From a virus, in the IMG/VR virus record IMGVR_UViG_3300043409_000447, positions 1 to 21,635 of that record: DNA of 21,635 nucleotides; one strand, 5' to 3'. This document shows positions 10,659-17,585 of the stretch, piece by piece. The stretch's first letter is position 1; each line of letters starts with the position of its first letter. The notes beneath the pieces are model-generated. The model did not search any database and was not told the DNA's origin. It saw only the letters and a program-made list of their open reading frames with translations. Made by a program: the position numbers and the translations under genes.

Positions 10659-12541
10659 TTCTTGATCCTCCTTAACAATTGTTGCTGCCAAATGTGACGG
10701 CATTGTGGAACATTGACATCCCTCACGGGATCGTGATACCATCCACCTCGTCTTGACCAAACATCAATACCGGTCTGAGCCGACATTGCGTCAATATCCG
10801 CACGAGAATAAACACGATTGCTCCTATCTATTTGACGGCAGAAATCACGAGAGCCGGGTATAATCATTCCACCGCTGATTCCTGGTGCGACTGCATATTT
10901 GTAACGGACAACGATTTCGGTTTGTAGTTGACTGATTTCATCCAATCCTTTTGTTGTAACCTCAAGACCTTGATTGTATCCTTTGATTAACTTGGCATCG
11001 TTCAATTTTGCAATGGTATCAACCACAACTTGTGGATCAAGTTTGGTGATGTTGACAATATCGCCTATCTGCAAACCTTTGTTTTCCTTCAGCACATTCA
11101 AGATGGCTGATTCAATCGCAGATGCAAAGTCAAACTTCATCACTTCAAAGTTCTCAGCAGGTTCGCCGTACTTCATAAACACCGCCAAGTCACGCTCATC
11201 ATCCCATCCAAAAGGATTCTCCGATGCAAATGCAACGGGTGCTGATGACGATTCCAACAAATCACCGCCCTCTATCGGTGCAAGTCCAGCCAACTGACGC
11301 TTCTCGTTGATGGTCATATTTGACAAGACATTGTTTGCAACCAATGGACTCAAAGCGTTGATGGCATCGTTCAATGATGACTGCACTTTGACATTTGAAA
11401 GTGCTGGAAGTCCTAATTCTTGACGAGCTTCTTCGTTTGAAATCAAACCGGCAGTAAATAACGCTTGATAATCCAATCCGATTGGTGGTTTGTTAATTGT
11501 TTCTAAGCGAACTGGAGAGATGAACTCAAACAAGTAAGTCAAAGTATCGTCAATCTTTTGTTGACGGGGTTCAATGTATGATTGTTGGAACATCTCATAC
11601 GCTTCAATCATCTCACTACGACCACCCAATTGACCCTCTACACGCACTCCAAAGAGCATCGGTGAGTTCACCTTGTGTGCAACGAATATCTCTTGTTGTA
11701 CGGTCTTATTTAACAAATCAAATTGCTTGTCAAAGTCAGACGGTTGCAAGTTGCTGATCACCGACTCTTTCTCTTGTGGATCGTTGTATTGGATGATAAG
11801 TCCACCAGCATTGTCCGTGCCTTGATAATTCTCTTTGAATCGTCTTGCAGTTGAACGAGCTTCTTCAGGTGTTGGAATTCCCTTGAATAACTGGATATGC
11901 GTTTGTGCCGTGAATCCGTTCTTGATGCTATTCAAATAATAATTTGAAATCTCGGTGTCCACCTCAATGTATTTTAATGCACCGATGTAATCAGGCAAAG
12001 GATATTCACCTTGTCCGGGACGGTAGAATTGGCAATAATAAAGTGACTTTGATTCTCTTGTGGTTGTGTTGAATGGCTGATAGTGAACTTGCTCTGCCTT
12101 TCGGTCAGTCCAATCCTCGCAATACACATACTCACCTTCAAGTCCTTTGCGGATATTCTTGAAAGGGATGTGGTATATTTCAGCGATTGCCGTTTTTGCT
12201 TTGTTCCAAATTATCTCAAGGCAGTAGCCATTGAACAACTCAAGGTCGTATGCTATTTTTCCTTTGACTTGGTCAAGGGTTTCGTATGCGTTGATGGCTT
12301 TGATCTTGGCTTCGGCTTTTGCGATGTCAACGGTGTTTTGTCCAAATACTTTAGTGCCAACTCCAGATATATACGAAGCTTTTGAAGAAACGATTGCATT
12401 GTGTTTAGGGGATTTGTTAAATAGTTCAATTAAAAATTCGGGATAGAGATTGTCCGCTCCGAAAGTGACATATCCTTTTGCCTTATTCTCTTTGAATACT
12501 GGCAAGACATTGTCGTGAAAATTAATTCTTTGGAAGATCAT
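10655..12541 (-). CDS. portal protein with winged-helix-like and MuF-like C-terminal extension, 628 aa
   Basis: The first 370 residues read as a portal: FGADNLYPEFLIELFNKSPK, HNAIVSSKASYISGVG, DLELFNGYCLEIIWNK, IYHIPFKNIRKG, and FVAHKVNSPMLFGV then GGRSEMIEAYEMF, the pattern of portals in Bacteroidota phages. A helical clip/tail region follows. Residues about 475-537 look like a winged helix (LNVLKENKGLQIGDIVNITK then LDPQVVVDTIAKLNDAKLIK). Residues about 545-628 (GSRDFCRQIDRSNRVYSRAD, DVWSRRGGWYHDP, PQCRHIW) resemble the Cys/His-containing end of Mu gpF-type head-morphogenesis proteins, with Cys568, Cys614 and His616. The portal forms the dodecameric ring for DNA packaging. ATG 12541 is chosen; upstream in-frame codons run into the holin gene. 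Confidence 0.85.
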   Translation of the reverse strand: MIFQRINFHDNVLPVFKENKAKGYVTFGADNLYPEFLIELFNKSPKHNAIVSSKASYISGVGTKVFGQNTVDIAKAEAKIKAINAYETLDQVKGKIAYDLELFNGYCLEIIWNKAKTAIAEIYHIPFKNIRKGLEGEYVYCEDWTDRKAEQVHYQPFNTTTRESKSLYYCQFYRPGQGEYPLPDYIGALKYIEVDTEISNYYLNSIKNGFTAQTHIQLFKGIPTPEEARSTARRFKENYQGTDNAGGLIIQYNDPQEKESVISNLQPSDFDKQFDLLNKTVQQEIFVAHKVNSPMLFGVRVEGQLGGRSEMIEAYEMFQQSYIEPRQQKIDDTLTYLFEFISPVRLETINKPPIGLDYQALFTAGLISNEEARQELGLPALSNVKVQSSLNDAINALSPLVANNVLSNMTINEKRQLAGLAPIEGGDLLESSSAPVAFASENPFGWDDERDLAVFMKYGEPAENFEVMKFDFASAIESAILNVLKENKGLQIGDIVNITKLDPQVVVDTIAKLNDAKLIKGYNQGLEVTTKGLDEISQLQTEIVVRYKYAVAPGISGGMIIPGSRDFCRQIDRSNRVYSRADIDAMSAQTGIDVWSRRGGWYHDPVRDVNVPQCRHIWQQQLLRRIKK

Positions 12542-12557
12542 CTCTACTAAATAGCAA

Positions 12558-12779
12558 TCATTCCTTTTTGTTTGAGAACTTGTCAATAGATGTGAATCCA
12601 AGACAAGCAATCACGATAAATTCCACCGCACTCACCAACTCTGCAGAAGGTACGATGTCAGCAGGGCTGAGAGAATTATGAGCCATAGTGCCAAACAAAA
12701 CGAAAGCACCGATGATGCCAACGAATCTCTTTGATGATGCTTCTCCTTTGTCACCTTTGAAAAAATCTAAAAACTTCAT
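12558..12779 (-). CDS. holin-like two-helix membrane protein, 73 aa
   Basis: After a short charged start (MKFLDFFKGDKGEASSKRFV) come two hydrophobic helices, VGIIGAFVLFGTMAH and VSAVEFIVIACLGFTSI, separated by a loop with proline, ending DKFSNKKE. Size, two helices and a charged C-terminus fit a phage holin, and it directly follows the endolysin candidate with an ATGA overlap. It would form the membrane lesions that release or activate the lysin. Such proteins in Bacteroidota phages are commonly annotated as holin. Confidence 0.7.
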   Translation of the reverse strand: MKFLDFFKGDKGEASSKRFVGIIGAFVLFGTMAHNSLSPADIVPSAELVSAVEFIVIACLGFTSIDKFSNKKE

Positions 12780-13348
12780 ATTTCGTTTGAGTTTAATAAT
12801 GTATAGGTGAATGAGTTTCCGTGCAATGCTGCGGCTTTTTTAACGATGACCATAAACTCATCAAAGTCAGCGGACTTTTTGAACACTTGACATCCCTCAC
12901 TCCAGTTCTCTACATAGGTAGAATCCGCACCGGCTTTGTGGATGTTGATTCCGAACACACCCTCTTGAATTTTTGTTTCATCATAGATCATATCCTTGTT
13001 AGCATCACGGTAAACTTTGACATTCTTCGCTTGTTTCAATGCCTCATATTTGCCTTGATGCAAACCGATAGCGTGAGAACCACGATATTGACCAGCAACC
13101 AAACGAGCAACACCACCAGCGTTGTGAAATTCCTTCACGCCTTTTGTTCCTGGATCAGTTGTCGCTGCCCACTTTTTGAATACCCAAGCACCGTTGTGTT
13201 TGTAGCTCAAAGTGAGAAAATCATCAAATAGGTTTGCCACCTTGTTGCCGGTTGAACGAACACCGATGATGTTTAGGTTTAATTCTCCAGTTGAGAAATA
13301 TGCGAATCCCTTCTTGATCATCGCAGCTTCAATTTGTTCCCTTGTCAT
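12776..13348 (-). CDS. putative endolysin, L,D-transpeptidase-fold-like, 190 aa
   Basis: The C-terminal half has GVFGINIHKAG followed by STYVENWSEGCQVFKKSADF. A histidine in a strand followed later by S-x-G-C is reminiscent of the catalytic H...SxGC arrangement of YkuD-type L,D-transpeptidase folds. The N-terminal half has IIGVRSTGNKVANLFDDFLT and VFKKWAATTDPG, plausible for the same all-beta fold. Homologues I recall in Bacteroidota phages are hypothetical or peptidoglycan-active proteins. Lying next to the holin gene, a cell-wall-cleaving role is likely but not proven; there is no signal peptide, consistent with holin-dependent release. It overlaps both neighbours by ATGA. Confidence 0.6.
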   Translation of the reverse strand: MTREQIEAAMIKKGFAYFSTGELNLNIIGVRSTGNKVANLFDDFLTLSYKHNGAWVFKKWAATTDPGTKGVKEFHNAGGVARLVAGQYRGSHAIGLHQGKYEALKQAKNVKVYRDANKDMIYDETKIQEGVFGINIHKAGADSTYVENWSEGCQVFKKSADFDEFMVIVKKAAALHGNSFTYTLLNSNEI

Positions 13349-13464
13349 CTTCCTTGTTTATTGTATGGTTTGCTTGACTTGTGTTTGTTCTTGTGCTTGG
13401 TATGTCTGCGAAGTTTATTCTTTGGCTTCGCTCTGAATGTTGATGTGTTACTTGCCTTTGCCAT
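13345..13464 (-). CDS. 39-aa highly basic protein
   Basis: Hand translation gives MAKASNTSTFRAKPKNKLRR then HTKHKNKHKSSKPYNKQGR. It is extremely rich in Lys, Arg and His, and ends with a SSKPYNKQGR motif that resembles small basic proteins I recall from Bacteroidota phages (ending '..KSSKNYKK.YRGQGR'). It may bind nucleic acid; function unknown. Its ATG overlaps the upstream stop as TAATG, and its TGA overlaps the endolysin ATG, so it is a real link in the chain of coupled genes. Confidence 0.8.
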   Translation of the reverse strand: MAKASNTSTFRAKPKNKLRRHTKHKNKHKSSKPYNKQGR

Positions 13465-13883
13465 TAGTTAAATATGTATAAACGGAAGTACTCAAAGTCC
13501 TCTTTCCCACCTTCTTCAACATAGTTCAACCACGCATCGTATGCTTTGCCTGATAGTTGCAATGGCACTTCGCTTGTATCAAGTCCAGCACCAATCATCT
13601 TGACTGCATAGACCTCAACTTTCTTGGTCATCACATCAACCTTTTGTTCGGCAACGACAACGGCTTCTTTTAACGCTTCCTTTTCTGCAACCTTTGATTC
13701 AACCATCTTGTCATTCATCGTGTGAGCCATTTTAGTGACTTCTGCTGAACTTTCTACATTTTTTGATACCTTGTTAAGCAACGCATCAATTTCATCGATT
13801 GTAGGGGTTTGTTTTGCGTTTGCAATTGTGAACACATAACCCGTCATAAATAGGGCGGTGAAAACTAATAATGCCGTTCTCAT
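13464..13883 (-). CDS. exported coiled-coil protein, 139 aa
   Basis: Residues 1-23 are a classic signal peptide (MRTALLVFTALFMTGYVFTI, then ANAKQ, cleavage probably after ANA). The mature part is helical, with a coiled coil (VSKNVESSAEVTKMAHTMND, EKEALKEAVVVAEQKVDVMT), then a loop and the end AYDAWLNYVEEGGKEDFEYF. It has no lipobox. It lies among genes for lysis and membrane proteins and could be an envelope-acting accessory lysis protein; this is inference. The start at 13883 has the ACTATG context in an ATGA overlap. Confidence 0.7.
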   Translation of the reverse strand: MRTALLVFTALFMTGYVFTIANAKQTPTIDEIDALLNKVSKNVESSAEVTKMAHTMNDKMVESKVAEKEALKEAVVVAEQKVDVMTKKVEVYAVKMIGAGLDTSEVPLQLSGKAYDAWLNYVEEGGKEDFEYFRLYIFN

Positions 13884-14158
13884 AGTTTTTTCATTGTTTG
13901 CATTATACGGATTTCAGTCATAGCCGATGCCAAACAAGAATCGGATCGTTTCAATGCGTACGATAACTTGTCAATCTTGACATCCAACAATTCAATTTTT
14001 TGGTTTGCCTTTTCAATCTGCTCTTTATATCCCGAACGCAAGTCCATATACAAATAAGACACAGCCAACAACATACAAAAAGATACGGCAGCAATCGGGT
14101 TCTTCCGAAATTGGTCAAAGCTGACGGGCAAGGCATTGGGTTTTTTAACGGCGGTCAT
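13880..14158 (-). CDS. membrane-anchored coiled-coil protein, 92 aa
   Basis: From ATG 14158, MTAVKKPNALPVSFDQFRKN precedes a transmembrane helix (IAAVSFCMLLAVSYLYM) and a coiled coil (YKEQIEKANQKIELLDVKID, KLSYALKRSDSCLASAMTEI). The type II membrane topology with a periplasmic coiled coil is that of an inner-membrane spanin or a similar lysis/assembly accessory. It is followed by the exported coiled-coil protein with an ATGA overlap, so the two could be partners. The start overlaps the upstream TAA (TAATG). Confidence 0.7.
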   Translation of the reverse strand: MTAVKKPNALPVSFDQFRKNPIAAVSFCMLLAVSYLYMDLRSGYKEQIEKANQKIELLDVKIDKLSYALKRSDSCLASAMTEIRIMQTMKKL

Positions 14159-14538
14159 TATATTGTCGGTTTGGGTTCTGGTACGATGCAATAAGGAGAA
14201 TCGGGAAACTTCGCACAAAAGGTTTTAAGATAAAGCGAATCGTCCCCACTAAAAGTATGCACCCCACACGGATTTGGGAAAACCTCAAACGGGGCGAAAC
14301 TTGCGGGTGGTTCTGAATAGAATAGAATATCTACCGCCCACTTGTCGCTTTGCTTTGTGCAAACGGGTTTGTCATCTTCCGTTCCCCACTCTAAACAAAT
14401 AAAGCCAATTTCAACAACTGCGCAATTAACCCAAGTTGTCACGGTTTCCCCGTCGGGAGTGGTTGTGGTTTGTTGTATGTCTTTTTGGAGTGTTGCCCAT
14501 TGTGTAGGGGTGAACTCAAATTTAGAAAAGGTTTTCAT
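14158..14538 (-). CDS. hypothetical phage protein after the tail fibre, 126 aa
   Basis: The sequence opens MKTFSKFEFTPTQWATLQKD and has AVVEIGFICLEWGTEDDKPV, KWAVDILFYSEPP, FEVFPNPCGVHTFSGDDSLY and a C-terminal CAKFPDSPYCIVPEPKP. It is soluble, rich in aromatics and prolines, with five cysteines. Similar proteins are found directly behind tail fibres in Flavobacterium-type phages and may be fibre accessories or chaperones; the function is unknown. The start overlaps the tail-fibre stop by ATGA. Confidence 0.65.
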   Translation of the reverse strand: MKTFSKFEFTPTQWATLQKDIQQTTTTPDGETVTTWVNCAVVEIGFICLEWGTEDDKPVCTKQSDKWAVDILFYSEPPASFAPFEVFPNPCGVHTFSGDDSLYLKTFCAKFPDSPYCIVPEPKPTI

Positions 14539-16253
14539 AAGGTAGTGAGTGATGCAAGTTCTGCGTTTGTTAGGCGGGTGGGGAATAGGATGGCTTGGTT
14601 AATTGAATTACCAAATTGATAAATACCACCCAAAAAATCGCCAACTCTAAGAAGTGTACACGCTGGAATTGATGCGCTTGTATCGGTTGCTAATTGCGTT
14701 CCGTTATGGTATAAAACAATATCATTATTTGCATATCCGATTGCTAATTTATGGCGTGTATTTGCTGTTAACACAGTTCCACCATTGTATAAAAATTGTT
14801 GAGTTGATGAAGCCGCAATATATGCCTCTATTGTTCCACTTACTAAATTCAAATAAATAATGTCACCACCCGACCCCGTTGAAATTAACATAAGTAAATT
14901 ATTTGAATCATAAGAACCTTTGGCAATAAAGTCCACAAACATCGTTCCGCTCGTCTGCCCAATCAACGAACTTATCCCCGTCTTGCTACAAGCATCCGCC
15001 ACCCTTGTGGCACTTGCTGATGTGGTATTGATTAGACTGGTGACATACGAACTTTGTTCAGATTGAGCACCCCACAAATACAACCCACTCGTTCCGTTGC
15101 CCGCATATGCTTGTGCTCGTGTTGCACTTGTTGATGTTTGAATAGCAAAATAAACCAATGGCAAAGTAGCCGCGGCAAGTGTTGCCGTGATTGTACACCT
15201 ATACCAACCATTCCCCACCGCCGTAATTGTTGCCGTTGATGATGTTGGGTAAGCGACTCCATTTGTTAAATCAAAGTTGGCAAATGCATTGATGTTTGTA
15301 CTTCCGTTAAAAAGTAGTTGCAAAATGCTTCTTTCTCCTGCTTTTGCATAAACCGAAACGGTGTAATCCGCCGAGGCATAAGTTCCCGTATTTGAATAAA
15401 CATAGTGTGCTTGGTTTTGATTGTTTTCTACAATCTTATCCGCGTTTTGCGTTCCGTCGGGGCTTGTTATTTGATTGGCTGTTACACTTGCATCTTGCGT
15501 GTTCCATTGGTCAAACTGCTCTGAATAAGTCAAAACATTCGTACTCTGCTTCTCCAACAACAAACTAGGACACCCGCCCCCGCCATTTTGGTAGGTTAGG
15601 CGTGGTACATTTAATCTGTCGGTAGTGGGGAAATAGGGTTTGGTGGTTGAGCCGATGTTTAGTTGTGCGTTTTGAATATAAACATTACCCGCAACAGTAC
15701 AACCAAATCGAACATAATATGTCGTTGTCATTACGGCGGTAACTGAAATTCTGTACCAACCATTCCCAACGCTTTCAATTACACCGCTACCGCTTGTTAT
15801 TGTACCGTTTGACAAATTTACAATTACCCTTGGGGTTGGCGTTTGGTATATGTCAATAGCAAAAGAACTAACAGAACCCGCCTTCGCATAAATTGAAAAA
15901 GTTTGTGAACCTAACTGACTAATAACTTGGTAGGCGCCATAATCTCCATTCGCCCCGCTATCTGTAAATAAAACGGCATTTGTAGTCCCATCGTACCCCG
16001 TTTGCCCAGTTGTTACACCACTTCCAGCGGTATAATTCCAATCGCCACCACTTGTAGTAAAACTTTGACTTGAAACTAACAAATTCCACGGGCAAACCTC
16101 AACCAATCCCGCGCTATTTACTCGCGTTCCGTTGGATGCACGGGTGAATGACAAATCGCCGTTTCCGTTTGTGGGTATTTGAGAATAAACAACATCCTCT
16201 TTGTAGCCACTCGGAATCATCACGAGTGATGCTTGACTTAGTAGATTGCTCAT
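14535..16253 (-). CDS. tail fibre/adhesin with duplicated carbohydrate-binding-like domains, 572 aa
   Basis: The N-terminus has IPTNGNGDLSFTRASNGTRV and NSAGLVEV, a block typical of receptor-binding proteins of Bacteroidota phages. Two CBM-like beta-sandwich repeats follow at about 57-210 and 240-420. Each contains an S(I/V)YAKAG strand (residues 119 and 299) and a VGNGWYR strand (162 and 346), about 180 residues apart. The last part (about 425-572, FVDFIAKGSY, HKLAIGYANNDIVLYHNGT, LTNAELASL) looks like a LamG/concanavalin-type domain. It is predicted to recognise surface polysaccharide of the host and so to set host range. It overlaps the genes on both sides by ATGA. Confidence 0.85.
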   Translation of the reverse strand: MSNLLSQASLVMIPSGYKEDVVYSQIPTNGNGDLSFTRASNGTRVNSAGLVEVCPWNLLVSSQSFTTSGGDWNYTAGSGVTTGQTGYDGTTNAVLFTDSGANGDYGAYQVISQLGSQTFSIYAKAGSVSSFAIDIYQTPTPRVIVNLSNGTITSGSGVIESVGNGWYRISVTAVMTTTYYVRFGCTVAGNVYIQNAQLNIGSTTKPYFPTTDRLNVPRLTYQNGGGGCPSLLLEKQSTNVLTYSEQFDQWNTQDASVTANQITSPDGTQNADKIVENNQNQAHYVYSNTGTYASADYTVSVYAKAGERSILQLLFNGSTNINAFANFDLTNGVAYPTSSTATITAVGNGWYRCTITATLAAATLPLVYFAIQTSTSATRAQAYAGNGTSGLYLWGAQSEQSSYVTSLINTTSASATRVADACSKTGISSLIGQTSGTMFVDFIAKGSYDSNNLLMLISTGSGGDIIYLNLVSGTIEAYIAASSTQQFLYNGGTVLTANTRHKLAIGYANNDIVLYHNGTQLATDTSASIPACTLLRVGDFLGGIYQFGNSINQAILFPTRLTNAELASLTTL

Positions 16254-16396
16254 AAGTTGTTTAATTTATTAAGTAAACAAGAGATGCCCTCATAATAACC
16301 TCCGTCAGTTGTGATGCGTGATTTGTAACCTTGTACAATATCCCATCCCTGACCTTTGTATAGACGATTTCGAGTGCCAATTCCGATGCCTATCAT
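16250..16396 (-). CDS. 48-aa small structural-type protein
   Basis: Hand translation gives MIGIGIGTRNRLYKGQGWDI then VQGYKSRITTDGGYYEGISC and LLNKLNNL. The 'Y.SRI..DGG..EG..CL...L' pattern is common in short proteins and tail-protein ends of Bacteroidota phages. It lies one base after the stop of the upstream gene, and its TGA overlaps the tail-fibre ATG. It is probably a fibre-associated or structural protein; the specific role is unknown. Confidence 0.75.
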   Translation of the reverse strand: MIGIGIGTRNRLYKGQGWDIVQGYKSRITTDGGYYEGISCLLNKLNNL

Positions 16397-16397
16397 T

Positions 16398-16658
16398 TTA
16401 GTAGCCGATTACTGATCCTGAAGAGATAACGAATCCGGTGATTTTTGATGCTCCACCTGAAGGTAGATACGCTCCTTGCTGAAGTGTGATTCCACTCAAT
16501 CCACGAGCTGAAAGAACATTTGTTCCGTCTACTGAGAATGAAGTGAACACCGTGTCTTCTTGGACTACAAGTGCTGCATAACCTACTGATGTGACTGTAC
16601 CCGTGCCGTGATATTTGAATCCATCGCCACCAGCCAAAATGCTTGTTGAGTTGCTCAT
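16398..16658 (-). CDS. small structural protein, possibly decoration/fibre, 86 aa
   Basis: The sequence is beta-rich and glycine/serine-rich: MSNSTSILAGGDGFKYHGTG, TVFTSFSVDGTNVLSARGLS, GITLQQGAYLPSGGASKI, ending TGFVISSGSVIGY. The 'LSG.TL.QG.Y...G..I.GF..SSG.V..Y' ending recurs in small structural proteins of Bacteroidota phages placed before the tail fibre. A decoration or baseplate role is possible; no function is known. It overlaps the upstream gene by ATGA. Confidence 0.7.
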   Translation of the reverse strand: MSNSTSILAGGDGFKYHGTGTVTSVGYAALVVQEDTVFTSFSVDGTNVLSARGLSGITLQQGAYLPSGGASKITGFVISSGSVIGY

Positions 16659-16987
16659 ATTGTGTGTATTTTTTCTATTAAAGTTGGAGTGTATTGTGTC
16701 ACGCTTGATGTGGTTTCTACTTTTAAGATTCCGATTTCACAAAGTGTTCCACCGCTGGTGCTGACACTATACTCGTGTTCGCCTTCCAAGAGTGTACCGG
16801 TTGTTCCTTCAATGAATTGGAATTTGTTGTATCTCTCCGTTTGTGTGCTGACATCGGTCAAGGTTCTTGTTAGTACCGTTTCCGTTTGTCGGTGAGTGAA
16901 AGTAAAAACATACGATGCTGCACTTGCTTTCTCCGTCAAAGTCAAATACCAAAATTTGGTTTGAAGTTTATTAATTGTCAGCATCAA
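16655..16987 (-). CDS. structural-type phage protein, 110 aa
   Basis: A beta-rich protein: INKLQTKFWYLTLTEKA, SYVFTFTHRQTETVLTRTL, YNKFQFIEGTTGTLLEGEHE, YSVSTSGGTLCEIGILKVE. The pattern 'F.F.EG..G.LL.GE..Y.VY' is typical of a small Ig-like or baseplate-associated protein found in Bacteroidota phages. It is the first gene after the intrinsic terminator, so its expression depends on read-through or an unseen promoter. Start at 16987; the next codon is also ATG (16984). Confidence 0.65.
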   Translation of the reverse strand: MMLTINKLQTKFWYLTLTEKASAASYVFTFTHRQTETVLTRTLTDVSTQTERYNKFQFIEGTTGTLLEGEHEYSVSTSGGTLCEIGILKVETTSSVTQYTPTLIEKIHTI

Positions 16988-17017
16988 TACAAAATAGCGA
17001 GTTGAGTTTTATGTAAC

Positions 17018-17043
17018 AAAAAAGGGTGAGCAAATGCCCACCC
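17018..17043 (-). terminator. intrinsic terminator after the capsid/tail-tube genes
   Basis: On the minus strand GGGTGGGC (17036-17043) pairs with GCTCACCC (17024-17031) around the loop ATTT, with one G.U pair, and is followed by TTTTTT (17018-17023). This is a strong rho-independent terminator in the direction of the genes. It lies in the 80-base gap at 16988-17067; the rest of the gap shows no promoter I can defend. Confidence 0.85.
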
Positions 17044-17067
17044 CCTTTCTCTATGAATCAAGCAGAA

Positions 17068-17574
17068 TTAAATTCCCAATGTAGTCACCACCGAACCTTG
17101 CAAGATGAAAGGTGCTTCGGCTTCGATTGCAGATAGAGTTACTTCGTATCCAGTAGAATCACCCATTGCAGTACCCGTGTTGCTGACCATTGCAGTCACA
17201 TCACAACCCAAGTCCTTACCAGCCAACCAATATTCGTCATTGTTTGTTTTTACAATTGCATAGCAACGACCTTGTGCAAGGAGTTTCATCTCGTTGCGTT
17301 TGGTTGTTGACAATCTGCGAAGTTTGAACGCAATGTCAGCTTGGTTGAAAGATGTGCCGTTTTCAATTGAAACATTTGTAGTGTTTGTCAATGATCCGGT
17401 TGCTTTCGGTAGCTCGTAAGTGTATACATCACCGCTTACAACAGTTGTTGCAGTAACTACACCACTAACAACGGTAAACTTTGATGCAGTCCAACTGATT
17501 AGGTGGATGCTTTTTATTCCTCCGATTGCTTCTTTGCAATCTAAGGTAAATCCGGAAGTTAATAAACAAGCCAT
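17068..17574 (-). CDS. putative major tail tube protein, 168 aa
   Basis: The start MACLLTSGFTLDCKEAIGGI with KSIHLISW, then strands and a helix (AQGRCYAIVKTNNDEYWLAG, GYEVTLSAIEAEAPFIL), fits a protein widely found behind the major capsid gene in Bacteroidota phages and usually annotated as a tail or structural protein. The beta-rich fold with a helix and the likely high expression (just before a strong terminator, following the capsid gene by 11 bases) fit a tail tube. The assignment rests on position and pattern. Confidence 0.6.
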   Translation of the reverse strand: MACLLTSGFTLDCKEAIGGIKSIHLISWTASKFTVVSGVVTATTVVSGDVYTYELPKATGSLTNTTNVSIENGTSFNQADIAFKLRRLSTTKRNEMKLLAQGRCYAIVKTNNDEYWLAGKDLGCDVTAMVSNTGTAMGDSTGYEVTLSAIEAEAPFILQGSVVTTLGI

Positions 17575-17585
17575 CCTATCTCAAA

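Noticed and set aside
12542-12610. N-terminal extension of the portal frame, and similar extensions for the connector (10659-10760), the DUF6291 protein (5028-5114) and the protein ending at 6105 (6444-6575)
   Set aside because: The extra codons lie in upstream genes or structured leader, lack family similarity, and internal ATGs give the expected N-termini.
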